This document shows positions 8,273-18,229 of a DNA stretch of 64,000 bases, piece by piece (position 1 is the first letter of the stretch; each line of letters starts with the position of its first letter). Location: positions 1 to 64,000 of the IMG/VR virus record IMGVR_UViG_3300045974_000166. One strand, written 5' to 3'. The notes beneath the pieces were generated by a model, which saw nothing but the letters and a program-made list of their open reading frames with translations, had not been told where the DNA came from and did no database searches. Origin of the DNA: a virus. Both the position numbers and the translations under genes were made by a program.

Positions 8273-11200
8273 ATGCTTGGCTTTAGCCCAATTGCAGGTA
8301 CACCGGCTGCGGCTCTACCTGTAGCGGCCACGGCTAGCCCAAATGCAACAGTAAACATTATCGGTGTACCAGGCACCGGCTCAGTAGGAATGGTTTCTGC
8401 TGCTGGCACTGCTGGTGCAGTTAATGCTAATATCACAATTACGGGTACATCGGCCGCAGCAGCGGCCGCTTCCATTTCTACTTCTGGTTCCGCATCAATA
8501 GCTTCTCCATCTGTGTCTTCGGTGGGTGCTTCGGGAACAGTTACAACTATAGGATCCGCAAATACAACTACTACTGGTGTTTCCGGTTCTGGTTCAGTTG
8601 GTACTTTAAGTGCATCTGGATCATCAGTAGTTAATGGAAATGCTACAATCACAGGTGTTTCAACCGCAGCCACATCTTCTGCAGTTACCAGTACAGGATC
8701 TGCAAATAGATCTATTACGGGTGTTTCTGGATCTGGTTCAGTTGGTACGACTACTACCTCTGGATTTGCAAATACATCTATAGTAACAGTTTCTGGAACT
8801 GGTTCAGTTGGTACGACTACTACCTCTGGATTTGCAAATACATCTATAGTAACAGTTTCTGGAACTGGTTCAGTTGGTACTTTAAGCGCAAAAGCCGATG
8901 TAGCTACAAGTGTGACAGGAGTCCCCAGTAGTGCTTTAGTTGGAACAGTTACAACTACAGGATCTGCAAATAGATCTATTACGGGTGTTTCTGGTTCTGC
9001 TTTAGTTGGTACGACTACTACTTTTGGATTTGCGAATACATCTATAGTAACAGTTTCTGGAACTGGTTCAGTTGGTACTTTAAGTGCATCTGGATCAACA
9101 GTAGTAAATAGCAATGCTACAATCACCGGTGTTCCTGGTAGTGCTTTAGTTGGTACGACTACTACCTCTGGATCTGCAAATAGATCTATTACTGGTATTC
9201 TAGGAACCGGTTCAGTTGGTGTCATCACAGCAAAGGCCGATGTTACCACTAGTGTCATAGGTGTTCTTGGTGCGGCAGCGGCCGGCCTTTCGGTTGCTCA
9301 AGGCACAGCAAATACAACTATTACTGGTGTTCCTGGAACTGGTTCAGTTGGTACTTTAAGTGCATCTGGATCAACCGTAGTAAATGGCAATGCTACAATC
9401 ACTGGTGTTTCAGGTTCAGCTGTCTCAGGAACGGTAATTGCAGGACTATCTGCCACGGTTGCCATTACTAATGCATATGCTTCTGGCCAAGTTGCTGTCT
9501 TTGATCGCGATCGTGAACAGGTATCTTTGCTGCTGCACTTCGATACTATATCAACACCTCTTGTAATAACTGACTCTAGTTTACGACCTAAGGTAATAAC
9601 CGGTGCGGTTGCGCTGCATGACTATGTAACTTCGACTCCAACCTATATTGGGGCCGGATCATTTTATAACGATGGTAATGGTGTCTTACTCACTCCTCCA
9701 ACATCTGATTTTGACTTTGCCGACAAACCATTCACTATTGAAGCATGGGTCAATTACATCGGCTCTGATGTTCTAGTTAATCAGGATATTTTTGCTTTAT
9801 ATGATCGGATAGGGTATAGACCGGTAACTTTGGGCATTGATGCCTGGAATCAGACACTTTCATTCTCAGCGCGTGGTCAAAATGGATCAACGTGGTCTGG
9901 GTCTGTTGCTTTCCCGTATGCAGCTGCATTCTCTCATATTGCTTTAGTTCGTTTGGGAAATACTTTCACAGTCTATGTGAATGGTGTTTCGGCTATTACC
10001 TCTTCTACAGGTTCTGGTGACCTATTAGCCGGTGTACAGACAGTATCTATAGCATCAGGGTTATTTGGTTACATAGATGAAGTTCGTGTCACCAAGAGTG
10101 TTGCTCGGTATACAAGTAACTTTACCCCTTCAACTGCACCATTCGATGTATCCGGATATGTCACCGGAACTCCGTCGGTTTATCTCCCAGCAGTATCCGG
10201 TGCAGGCCAGGTTGGGGTTCTAGTCCCAAGAGTTGATACGACTAAAGCGATTACTGGTGTTTCAGCTACGGCCGGTACAGAACGACTTGATTATACATCG
10301 ACGGATCCGTACTGGGGAAATGTACTTTATCAACTCCCATTCGATGGTTCGGCAATTGATCTAAAAGGTACTATAGCGACCTTGAATTTAGCAGGTGGAA
10401 GTCTAACTGCTCCTGGGAATTTTGGTGATTTAGCTGCATCTTTCGGTGGTGGATTTGTCGCTATTTCTCGCGGGTTCAATACGATCCCTGCCAATATGGG
10501 GTCTTCGGACTTCACTATTGAGTTCTGGTTCAAACCCACCGCAGCGGCTGGTGTACTGTTCAGTATTACCGACACCAATTTGTTTGGAACTCTACTAAGG
10601 GTAGAAATAAATGCTGGCAATGCGGTATTGGTTATGCCAGATAACGGCCTGGGAGCTTCTGTCCTTGAATCATCAATAGGAACCGTTACACTTGGTCAGT
10701 GGCATCATGTGGCGGTTTCTCGGTCGGTAGGACAAACGGCCCCGCGACTGTATATCAATGGCGTTAGAGCCACGTCAAATTCCAATACAGGCACATTCGA
10801 CTTTTTCACTTTTGTTAATGATGCAACAATATTCGTAGGTGCTCAAGACGTAGGTGTTGCAAACTTCTCGGGTTCAATCAATGATCTACGGATTACCGCA
10901 GGAGTAGCGCGGTACCCAGTAACATGCACTCCGCCTGGTAAACTACAGTACTCGGCACTTACTACCGGTACTGCCAACAATTTAATTACTACGGCATCGG
11001 CCACAGCATTGGCAACTGCTGTATTAGCTACAGGTAACTCACCAAATGCCACAGTTAATCTTGCCTCAGTAGCAAGTACAGCAGCCGTTGGTTCTGTTAC
11101 GACTCGGGTAGATGCTAGCATTACTATAAGTGGTGTTGCTGGTTCTGGTTCTGCAAATTCCGTTGTAGTTAGAGTAGATAGTACCACAGCAATATTGGGT

Positions 11201-11677
11201 GTTGCGGCGTCAGGCCAATCTGGTAGTCCAACTAACACAACTACAGCTAATATAGCGATTGCCGGCACAGCTGCAGCATCAATCGTAGGCATAATTCTAT
11301 CTAGCGCTGATGCAAGAGTCACAATCTCTGGAGTTTCTGGAACTATAACTATCGGCACAACGACCGAAAGTGCTTCCGCATCTACTAGCATCTCTGGAAC
11401 ATCAAGTACAGCAAACACAGGGATTACGACATATAGTGCCGAAGCCGCCAAGTTTATTGATGGTGTTTTTGGAACTTCGGCAATAGGTCTAGCTAAGGCA
11501 AAAGGAACTGTTGCTGGAGCAAGTGTCTACCCAGATCCGGCCCAAGTTGCTTTTGGTGTTGTATACGGCCCGACCGGAGTAGAATTTACAGGAACTTACA
11601 AAGAAAAAATTCGGTATGAATTAGAGACAGGAAGACTTTCGAAACCAGTTGGAACATCATTGGCATTTCTTTTATAA
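8273..11677 (+). CDS. Long virion fibre with 22-residue repeats and two LamG-like domains
   Basis: 1134 residues. Residues about 20-405 are degenerate 22-residue repeats with the core I-T-G-V-S-G-x-G-S-V-G. Residues about 410-630 and 670-905 each look like a LamG/concanavalin-type lectin domain, with FTIEAWVNY and FTIEFWFKP strands and closing GYIDEVRVTKSVARY and GSINDLRITAGVARY signatures. More repeats follow, and a C-terminal module contains FGVVYGPTGVEFTGTY. The likely role is glycan-binding adhesion by a long beta-solenoid fibre. No clear ribosome site precedes the ATG. Confidence 0.7.
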   Translation: MLGFSPIAGTPAAALPVAATASPNATVNIIGVPGTGSVGMVSAAGTAGAVNANITITGTSAAAAAASISTSGSASIASPSVSSVGASGTVTTIGSANTTTTGVSGSGSVGTLSASGSSVVNGNATITGVSTAATSSAVTSTGSANRSITGVSGSGSVGTTTTSGFANTSIVTVSGTGSVGTTTTSGFANTSIVTVSGTGSVGTLSAKADVATSVTGVPSSALVGTVTTTGSANRSITGVSGSALVGTTTTFGFANTSIVTVSGTGSVGTLSASGSTVVNSNATITGVPGSALVGTTTTSGSANRSITGILGTGSVGVITAKADVTTSVIGVLGAAAAGLSVAQGTANTTITGVPGTGSVGTLSASGSTVVNGNATITGVSGSAVSGTVIAGLSATVAITNAYASGQVAVFDRDREQVSLLLHFDTISTPLVITDSSLRPKVITGAVALHDYVTSTPTYIGAGSFYNDGNGVLLTPPTSDFDFADKPFTIEAWVNYIGSDVLVNQDIFALYDRIGYRPVTLGIDAWNQTLSFSARGQNGSTWSGSVAFPYAAAFSHIALVRLGNTFTVYVNGVSAITSSTGSGDLLAGVQTVSIASGLFGYIDEVRVTKSVARYTSNFTPSTAPFDVSGYVTGTPSVYLPAVSGAGQVGVLVPRVDTTKAITGVSATAGTERLDYTSTDPYWGNVLYQLPFDGSAIDLKGTIATLNLAGGSLTAPGNFGDLAASFGGGFVAISRGFNTIPANMGSSDFTIEFWFKPTAAAGVLFSITDTNLFGTLLRVEINAGNAVLVMPDNGLGASVLESSIGTVTLGQWHHVAVSRSVGQTAPRLYINGVRATSNSNTGTFDFFTFVNDATIFVGAQDVGVANFSGSINDLRITAGVARYPVTCTPPGKLQYSALTTGTANNLITTASATALATAVLATGNSPNATVNLASVASTAAVGSVTTRVDASITISGVAGSGSANSVVVRVDSTTAILGVAASGQSGSPTNTTTANIAIAGTAAASIVGIILSSADARVTISGVSGTITIGTTTESASASTSISGTSSTANTGITTYSAEAAKFIDGVFGTSAIGLAKAKGTVAGASVYPDPAQVAFGVVYGPTGVEFTGTYKEKIRYELETGRLSKPVGTSLAFLL
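8735..8866 (+). repeat. 66-bp perfect tandem duplication
   Basis: Two identical 66-bp units (8735-8800 and 8801-8866), followed by 14 more matching bases, encode one 22-residue repeat unit each. Perfect identity points to recent duplication by slippage or recombination within the fibre gene. Confidence 0.95.
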
Positions 11678-11686
11678 ATGACATGA

Positions 11687-11694
11687 ATTAAATA
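11687..11694 (+). promoter_or_regulatory. Candidate late promoter ATTAAATA
   Basis: ATTAAATA sits in the gap between the long fibre gene and the ATG at 11728. It heads the holin-like gene and the second set of fibre genes. Confidence 0.55.
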
Positions 11695-11727
11695 GTAATT
11701 GAAGAAAATAAAAATAATAGGAACAAA

Positions 11728-12036
11728 ATGAACTTCTTACAAAACTTAAATCTAGAAACAATTATTCTTTTAATTGCTGCTTTGGGCCTAGTCATCACAC
11801 TTATAAGATGGCACATGAAAGAAGGAGCATTTGATGCTTCACAGATTATCACTAACCCAGATGGTACCTTTTCACTTTCAAAATTTGGACAGTTAGTTTC
11901 AATGCTAACTTCTACTTGGGTTATCATCTATCAAACTCGTACCGGTGCTCTAGCAGAATGGTTATTTACTGGCTATATGCTAACCTGGGCCGGCGCCAAT
12001 GCTTTTACTAAGTATTTAGAATCAAAGAAACAATAA
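11728..12036 (+). CDS. Small membrane protein, holin candidate
   Basis: 102 residues. Segment 1 (about 10-28, TIILLIAALGLVITLI) is clearly transmembrane. Two further hydrophobic segments lie around QLVSMLTSTWVIIYQ and WLFTGYMLTWAGANAF, joined by a polar loop containing NPDGTFS. Size, topology and late position fit a holin, but it does not resemble the T4 t holin. ATAGGAAC precedes the ATG. Confidence 0.55.
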   Translation: MNFLQNLNLETIILLIAALGLVITLIRWHMKEGAFDASQIITNPDGTFSLSKFGQLVSMLTSTWVIIYQTRTGALAEWLFTGYMLTWAGANAFTKYLESKKQ

Positions 12037-12039
12037 GAT

Positions 12040-12648
12040 ATGGCACTAATCGTTGCAGACAGAGTTCAGGAAACTAGTACTACAGTAGGTGCTGGCGCTC
12101 TCACCCTTCTTGGCGCTACTACTGGGTATAGAGCGGCGTCTACAGTCTGTGCTAATGGAGATACATTTACCTATTATGCCGAGGATATAGATGTCTCTGG
12201 GCGTCCTCTAGGTGGTTGGGAGACGGGGCTTGGCACATGGGGTACCGGCAATATTCTAACTCGGACGACTATCTATGCATCTTCAAATGCTAATGCAGCT
12301 GTTTCGTGGGCTGCAGGTACACGAAGAATTGGTCTTGGTTTAGTATCTACTGCTGCTTTGGGTCAAGTTTCAGTAAATGGTTCACTCTCATTGACACAGG
12401 GTGGCTTTGATAGTAAACTAACAGCAGCTAATACAGTCAATCGCACTTATACTTTACCAGACAAAGATGGTACTGTGGCCATGGTATCGGACATATCTGG
12501 TAATCCAGCATTTATTGAAACGAATCAGACCGTTACTACTAGTTATACCCTAACTGCTGGCAAGAATGCCATGAGCACAGGACCGGTCACAATCAACTCT
12601 GGTGTCACCGTGACTATTCCAGCTGGTGCTATATGGGCAATCATTTAG
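12040..12648 (+). CDS. Tail-fibre protein
   Basis: 202 residues. The N-terminal 110 residues repeat the module of the protein at 6170 (DRVQETSTT, GYRAASTV, GGWETGLGTW, SWAAGTRRI). The C-terminal part contains TYTLPDKDGTVA and a hydrophobic end GVTVTIPAGAIWAII, both frequent in phage side-fibre proteins. A fibre or connector subunit is likely. Confidence 0.65.
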   Translation: MALIVADRVQETSTTVGAGALTLLGATTGYRAASTVCANGDTFTYYAEDIDVSGRPLGGWETGLGTWGTGNILTRTTIYASSNANAAVSWAAGTRRIGLGLVSTAALGQVSVNGSLSLTQGGFDSKLTAANTVNRTYTLPDKDGTVAMVSDISGNPAFIETNQTVTTSYTLTAGKNAMSTGPVTINSGVTVTIPAGAIWAII

Positions 12649-12657
12649 AGGATAATT

Positions 12658-13878
12658 ATGACAATTACGATTGATGGGAGTGGACCGGTTACTGGTGTCA
12701 ACACATTAGATTTTTCTGGTACAGCTGCAAAAATAACAGGTTATTATTCTGCGATTCATAAGTCACCAGTGCCAGCCGGTGGGGTTGTTCCTGATGTTAC
12801 ATATACAGCTACAGCTCCATCTGAATATACTGGTGGCGAAACTAAGTTTGGCCCCTGGAGACAATACCACAATGTAGCAGAATGGGGTTGGGGTATGACC
12901 TACAATACCAAGCTAGATCCTTATACAGTTTATCCACCGACTTTTGCGGCACGTGATGTTTTTAACACTACTGCTAGTGGTTGTGCGGCAATGCGGATTG
13001 ATATGGCCGAGGGCTCATCAGGTCAAAACTTTTGGTCTATGGAATTTGCTCCACTTGCTGCTACAGCTACCGTTCCAGATTGGGGTGCATCGACCCAATA
13101 CTTTTTGTTTGATTCTGGATTAATGCGAATTCGTGCGGGATTGTCTGAAGCTGCATTCGAACTTCGCACAAATAACTCGGGTGTTAGAAAGACATGGTTG
13201 ACTCGTGTGAATGCAGCTGGCCATTATCTAATCCAGGACACAACTGCTAATGTAAAAGTCATCCCATCTGAAGCCGATGGAACAACATGGTTAGATATTT
13301 CTCCTACTACAGGAAACGTTGGACTTGGTGCTGTTGCCGGCTATGGTTCAAAACTTTGGTTACAGAACGGTGCATCTGCACAAGTATCATTAGGTATGCA
13401 AAATCCGGGCCAAGGAACTGGTCAGATAGGATTTCTTACTACAGGACCTACCTTCTATGTTCGTAATTGTTATGCAGATGGGCTGCTGGCAAATGGTAGT
13501 GGCCTTGCCGTTGATACAACAAGTGTCACAGTAGAAAACCAGCTAAATGTTAATAAATCTATTAGATCAAGTGTAGCATTAACTACAACGGGAAATTATT
13601 CTATAGATTCTTCTACAGCTTATACAGTTGCTAATGGAGCATCAATAGATTTCCCAACTTTTTCTGGATTAATTGTAATTAATAACCACACCAACGGCTG
13701 GATTGGTGTCTATATTTGTGGTGGCGGTGGCGCTCCAACTACAGTTTCTACAATCGGCACTGGACCAGCAATGACAATGAGTTTTGTATCTGCTATTGGT
13801 GGGTATAGAGCAACAAACGCTTATGGTTCAACCGCCAACTTTGGCATTTTTACTGTTAGAACGAGATCTGCAGCATGA
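12658..13878 (+). CDS. Tail-fibre protein
   Basis: 406 residues with an AGAGGATAATT ribosome site. The N-terminus MTITIDGSGPVTGVNTL is a typical phage fibre start. Most of the sequence is Thr/Gly/Ser-rich beta structure with no enzymatic motif. The last codons overlap the start of the chaperone-like gene at 13875, the usual fibre-accessory order. Confidence 0.65.
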   Translation: MTITIDGSGPVTGVNTLDFSGTAAKITGYYSAIHKSPVPAGGVVPDVTYTATAPSEYTGGETKFGPWRQYHNVAEWGWGMTYNTKLDPYTVYPPTFAARDVFNTTASGCAAMRIDMAEGSSGQNFWSMEFAPLAATATVPDWGASTQYFLFDSGLMRIRAGLSEAAFELRTNNSGVRKTWLTRVNAAGHYLIQDTTANVKVIPSEADGTTWLDISPTTGNVGLGAVAGYGSKLWLQNGASAQVSLGMQNPGQGTGQIGFLTTGPTFYVRNCYADGLLANGSGLAVDTTSVTVENQLNVNKSIRSSVALTTTGNYSIDSSTAYTVANGASIDFPTFSGLIVINNHTNGWIGVYICGGGGAPTTVSTIGTGPAMTMSFVSAIGGYRATNAYGSTANFGIFTVRTRSAA

Positions 13879-14264
13879 TACATAATACAGAACATCTTGA
13901 GGGTAATCAATATTTGGTTGATTATGAAAGCCTTGGAATTAGAAAGAAATCTATTTTTGTGGTTGTCCAGTCAGAGACAGAAATAGAAACAATGATTGCT
14001 GAATTGGAAGCACATGTGATTAATCCAGTTCAAGTAGTAATTCAGCCAATTTCTCCAAGACAAATTAGACAAGCATTAACTGCAACCAATTTAAGACAGA
14101 GTGTCGAAGCAGCAATTGCAGCTGGAACTCAAGATTTAAAAGATTGGTGGGAATATTCAACTTCTTTTGAACGTCTAAATCCCGAAGTGATTGCAATGGG
14201 TACTGCATTGGGTAAAACATCTGCTGAACTTGATGCTTTATGGTTGCTTGGTTCATCATTATAA
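13875..14264 (+). CDS. Tail-fibre accessory/assembly-type protein
   Basis: 129 residues starting at an ATGA overlap. The C-terminal half has the widespread fibre-accessory pattern SPRQIRQALTATNLR, then KDWWEYSTSFER, then GTALGKTSAELDALW. Proteins with this region are found directly downstream of fibre genes, where they are thought to help fibre folding or remain attached. The first 50 residues look like a small beta domain. Confidence 0.65.
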   Translation: MIHNTEHLEGNQYLVDYESLGIRKKSIFVVVQSETEIETMIAELEAHVINPVQVVIQPISPRQIRQALTATNLRQSVEAAIAAGTQDLKDWWEYSTSFERLNPEVIAMGTALGKTSAELDALWLLGSSL

Positions 14265-14276
14265 CAGGAATTCATC

Positions 14277-15338
14277 ATGGGCGGTAATTTAAAAGTCAAT
14301 GCAGTACAACTCGGAGATTCTGTCACAGATTCTCAGAATTTTATACTACAGACAAATACCGATGGTACTGCTAAACTTGCTAGAGGTTCGGCTGGAACTT
14401 TAGGTAGTGTAATAATTGTTGATGCTAATAATAGTGTGATCATCAATAGTCTAAATGGTGGACAACTCGCTGGATTCAGGAATCGGATTATTAATGGTGG
14501 GATGCAGGTAGCGCAGAGAGGCAATGTTACTCCCGGTCTTGGATCGTTAACTACATACACGCTTGATCGCTGGGCATGTTACCAAACAGGAGCAGCAGCA
14601 GCAATATCTCAAGGAACGGGGGATAGCGCAACTTTCCCCTATGCTCTGGCGTTCAGCGGGGTTGCATCCAATACAGAAGTAACACTCTTTCAGTGTATTG
14701 AGTCTGCTAACTGTTTTGATTTGTCACAGACTGGATTTACGCTGAGCGTGAAAATATACGCAAATACCGTAAAAACCATAACCATAGGATTTTCTACCCC
14801 CACAACAACCAAAGACACGTTTGGTGCGACTACGACAAATCTACCATCAGGCTCAACTACATTCAGCCATCCCGGTACGGGTTGGGTTACAACAACATTT
14901 TCTTATTCAGCAGCAAATGCAATTGCAAATGCGGCGGCTATTCAACGAGGTTTGCGAGTGCTTATCAGTTTTCCGAACTGTACCTCTGGTGTATTTGGAT
15001 TTACAGGAGTCCAACTCGAAGCAGGCTCAATAGCCACACCATTCGAGCAGCGACCTTATGGCCTTGAGTTGGCTTTGTGTCAGAGATATTACACAACCGC
15101 AACTGTTTATTTTGGAGGCCCAACTGTTGCAGGATGGTCAAACGATTGTTTTGTCTCATTTAAAAATTCTATGAGGGCAGTGCCTACTTTAACCTCTTTG
15201 GGAGGAACAGCGGCTGGCTCTGTGACTACTGTTACCACTTCCCTTATTTCAGTAGATGGGTTTAAGGCAATTACTAATAACTCAGGTACTGGTCAGGGGT
15301 CTGCAAATAATAGCTGGACTGCATCAGCAGAACTATAA
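14277..15338 (+). CDS. Tail-fibre/spike protein with carbohydrate-module signature
   Basis: 353 residues. From about residue 58 it contains the fibre module GFRNRIINGGMQVAQRG, then LDRWACYQ, and near residue 245 QLEAGSIATPFEQRPYG followed by LCQRYY, a combination found in many phage receptor-binding proteins. The next gene carries the same module in a different N-terminal context, so the two are paralogues. AACAGGAA precedes the start. Confidence 0.7.
   Translation: MGGNLKVNAVQLGDSVTDSQNFILQTNTDGTAKLARGSAGTLGSVIIVDANNSVIINSLNGGQLAGFRNRIINGGMQVAQRGNVTPGLGSLTTYTLDRWACYQTGAAAAISQGTGDSATFPYALAFSGVASNTEVTLFQCIESANCFDLSQTGFTLSVKIYANTVKTITIGFSTPTTTKDTFGATTTNLPSGSTTFSHPGTGWVTTTFSYSAANAIANAAAIQRGLRVLISFPNCTSGVFGFTGVQLEAGSIATPFEQRPYGLELALCQRYYTTATVYFGGPTVAGWSNDCFVSFKNSMRAVPTLTSLGGTAAGSVTTVTTSLISVDGFKAITNNSGTGQGSANNSWTASAEL
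14454..14505 (+). repeat. 52-bp exact repeat, copy 1
   Basis: Identical base for base to 15573-15624 in the next gene, encoding the NGGQLAGFRNRIINGGM segment. The surrounding sequences are much more diverged, so this looks like a recombination or gene-conversion joint between fibre genes. Confidence 0.95.
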
Positions 15339-15347
15339 AGAAATAAT

Positions 15348-16544
15348 ATGCCACTAAAACTAAATACACCTTCAGGCGGATCAGTTACTTTAACTCCTGT
15401 TGATACTACGTCAAATGTTACAGTAACTATTCCAAGTACTGCAGTCACACTAGCTGCCGCGGGAGCTAATACCGATATTACAAGCCTTGCCGGGTTAACT
15501 GGTACAGTGTCCGGTCCTACAACATTGACCGGGGCGACAGCAGGGATGGCAGTCACTAATGTTTCTTCTATCAATGGTGGACAACTCGCTGGATTCAGGA
15601 ATCGGATTATTAATGGTGGGATGCGTGTTGCGCAACGAGGCGGAACAGCCTTGTTAACTGGGGGTATCGTATATAGTGCAGTCGATCGTATGGTTGTATT
15701 CCAAGGTGCATTGGCTGTTATATCCGGACAAGTAACTCAAGTTACCAGAACAGCACGTAAATTTGTTGGAATAACTGGACATTCATCGACTGGTGTTGGC
15801 GAAATCTATTGCACCACGCGTTTGGAATCTTCATCTGTTTCTGATATGAGTGGGAAACAGGTGGTAGTAAGTGCTAGGATTTACCAAGATAGTGGTGTAG
15901 CGCAGCTTTTCAAGCTGCGCCTAGATAAACCGACTGTACTGGACAATTTTGGAACTACATCAATAGCTGCGCAGTCTTCTACAGTTTCTGTATCATCGGG
16001 CGTAGAAACAATTATTCAATGGACTACAACACTGGCGTCAACAGACGCAGACTTAGGCTTACAGGTTTATGTAACTATGGTGATAGCTGGGTCTTTGACT
16101 GCGTCAAATATTCTTGTTAGTGATTTCCAACTCGAACTCGGCTCAGTAGCCACACCATTCGAGCAAAGACCTTATGGGATGGAGTTGGCTTTGTGTCAGA
16201 GATATTATGAAGAAAGATCAAATATAGGTGGCAGTACTGGTTATATGAATCTTGCCTGGGGCGCAGCAAATACTACTAGTATGGGTACATTTTCTTTGGA
16301 CTTTCAGGTTAAGAAACGTGCAAATGTTAGTGTATCGTATTCAGCATTGTCTGACTTAGCAATCTTATATAATGGAACGGGTTCTCCAACAGTTGCAACT
16401 TCCTTATCATTGTTTGGAAGTAATACTACAACTGTAGAGATTCAAGTAGGTTGTGCTGCTATATTGCCTCTATTTTCGATTGTTTCTCTAGCTGCAAATA
16501 ATAATGCTACAACTGCAAAACTGATGTTTTCGGCCGAACTATAA
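15348..16544 (+). CDS. Tail-fibre/spike protein, paralogue of 14277-15338
   Basis: 398 residues. The N-terminal 75 residues are a Thr/Val-rich beta segment. Then come the GFRNRIINGGMRVAQRG module and, near residue 270, QLELGSVATPFEQRPYG with LCQRYY. The middle differs strongly from its neighbour, consistent with modular exchange of receptor-binding parts. The likely role is receptor recognition, as an alternative or companion fibre. Confidence 0.7.
   Translation: MPLKLNTPSGGSVTLTPVDTTSNVTVTIPSTAVTLAAAGANTDITSLAGLTGTVSGPTTLTGATAGMAVTNVSSINGGQLAGFRNRIINGGMRVAQRGGTALLTGGIVYSAVDRMVVFQGALAVISGQVTQVTRTARKFVGITGHSSTGVGEIYCTTRLESSSVSDMSGKQVVVSARIYQDSGVAQLFKLRLDKPTVLDNFGTTSIAAQSSTVSVSSGVETIIQWTTTLASTDADLGLQVYVTMVIAGSLTASNILVSDFQLELGSVATPFEQRPYGMELALCQRYYEERSNIGGSTGYMNLAWGAANTTSMGTFSLDFQVKKRANVSVSYSALSDLAILYNGTGSPTVATSLSLFGSNTTTVEIQVGCAAILPLFSIVSLAANNNATTAKLMFSAEL
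15573..15624 (+). repeat. 52-bp exact repeat, copy 2
   Basis: Exact copy of 14454-14505. Flanks diverge immediately on both sides. Confidence 0.95.
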
Positions 16545-16564
16545 TCTATCATAGGTAGTCCCAA

Positions 16565-18229
16565 ATGTCTTTTGGTTCTGGTTCATTAGGTAGTTATTCT
16601 TTAGGTGGTACAGTAGTAGCATCTGGTGATGTTACATTAGCACTTTCTGGCAACCAAACATCTTCTCAAGCTGGATCAATTGCTCTTGTAAACAGTAAGC
16701 CACTTACTAGTACAACTACTACTGTTTCTATAGGAACAATTACTACAACCCAAGCTGTATCTAAAGCACTTACCGGTACAACTTCTACCACCGCAGTTAA
16801 TTCTCTTACAGTAACACAAGCAACTTCTACTGCTCTTACTAGTGTTACTACAACTTCTTCTGTAGGGACACTAACAACAAGCCAGGTCGTATCTAGAACT
16901 ATCTCGGGTGTTACTACAACTGGTGTAGCAGGTACTCAGACTTCTGCACAAGCTGTATCTAAAGCACTTACCGGTGTTGCGACCACATCTAGTCCAGATT
17001 CCCTTACAGCATCTCAAGCAACTTCTACTGCTCTTACAAGTAGTAGCACTACTGGTTCTCTTGGTTCTTTAGGCACTCTTCAAGCTGTATCTAGAACTAT
17101 CTCGGGTGTTACTACAACAACAGCACCTGGATCTATTACTACGCTTCAGGGTTCTATTATTGCTCTTACGGGCAATACTACTACTGCCGCACCAGGGTCT
17201 CTCACAACTGCTCAAGCTGTATCTAGAACTATCTCGGGTGTTACTACAACCGGTGTAGCAGGTACTCAGACTTCTGTACAAGCTGTATCTAAAGCACTTA
17301 CCGGTACAACTTCTACTAATGCTACAGGTTCTCTTGCAACTACACAAGCAACTTCTACTGCTCTTACTAGTGCTACGACTACCGGTGCTGCAGGTTCTCT
17401 TGCAACTACACAAGCAACTTCTACTGCTCTTACAGGTGTAACTACTACAGCTGTAGCTAATTCTCTTACTAAATCTAATATATTTGCTCTATCTGGAGTA
17501 AGTACTTCTGCATCCGTTGGTCTTGTTCTTAAGAATATCCAGCAACTATTAACGGGTGTTCAGACAAATACTTCTTCTGGAAGTATAACTACTACTTCTA
17601 CCAGTACCCGCGCACTAAGTTCGGTTTCTACAACCGGTCAAGCTGGTATTCCAGTCCCAGTGGGTGTAATTACGCCGATCGGTCTTTCTGGTGTTTCTAC
17701 TCTGGCCCAGTTAGGTTTCATAAGTCCAGAAACAGCAGTCGGACTATCTGGTGTTCAAAGTTCTGGTATTTCTGGATCACCACATGTTATTGGTGATTTC
17801 CCAGAGGTTACTGGAACTATACAAGAAGCTACAGAATTCGTTGCATTTACTGCTTCTTGGGTTGCTCCATATCCAGTAACTTCTTATGCATTCTCAAAGA
17901 TGATACCAGGTGTAGATTTATATGCAATAGGAAATACCGTATATGCTACAGGCCGTGGTGATGACATCTTTGAACGAACTATAGAATATGTCGACACTGA
18001 ACTTAACAACCAATCTGTCAGTAGATTTGTCGACCTTCCAAATAAATACTATGGTATCACCAAGTATGTTGCACCAGCAGAATCTATAAAGAACTTCTAT
18101 GTCATTGTTGATTACTACGACGAACTGACACTAGAAACTAAAACTATTGTAAACGAATTAAAATTCAATTACAACTATACCGTTTCAAATGCTGCTCTGA
18201 AAGATGCAGTAAAGAGGGAGATTGCATAA
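16565..18229 (+). CDS. Repeat-rich virion fibre (22-residue units)
   Basis: 554 residues, extremely rich in Thr, Ser, Ala and Val. Residues about 60-305 are 22-residue units starting with QAVSKALTG, QATSTALTS or QAVSRTISG and carrying a GVTTT core; several are near identical in DNA. This matches the period of the fibre at 8273. The last 150 residues form a separate charged domain. Such repeats suggest a beta-solenoid shaft. Its TAA overlaps the ATG of the PAAR gene. Confidence 0.65.
   Translation: MSFGSGSLGSYSLGGTVVASGDVTLALSGNQTSSQAGSIALVNSKPLTSTTTTVSIGTITTTQAVSKALTGTTSTTAVNSLTVTQATSTALTSVTTTSSVGTLTTSQVVSRTISGVTTTGVAGTQTSAQAVSKALTGVATTSSPDSLTASQATSTALTSSSTTGSLGSLGTLQAVSRTISGVTTTTAPGSITTLQGSIIALTGNTTTAAPGSLTTAQAVSRTISGVTTTGVAGTQTSVQAVSKALTGTTSTNATGSLATTQATSTALTSATTTGAAGSLATTQATSTALTGVTTTAVANSLTKSNIFALSGVSTSASVGLVLKNIQQLLTGVQTNTSSGSITTTSTSTRALSSVSTTGQAGIPVPVGVITPIGLSGVSTLAQLGFISPETAVGLSGVQSSGISGSPHVIGDFPEVTGTIQEATEFVAFTASWVAPYPVTSYAFSKMIPGVDLYAIGNTVYATGRGDDIFERTIEYVDTELNNQSVSRFVDLPNKYYGITKYVAPAESIKNFYVIVDYYDELTLETKTIVNELKFNYNYTVSNAALKDAVKREIA

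Noticed and set aside
8269-9258. Long minus-strand open frame of 329 codons, and another at 7616-8158
   Set aside because: Both mirror repeat- and glycine-rich plus-strand fibre genes, giving Pro/Val/Thr-rich low-complexity translations. Overlap with strong coding on the other strand.
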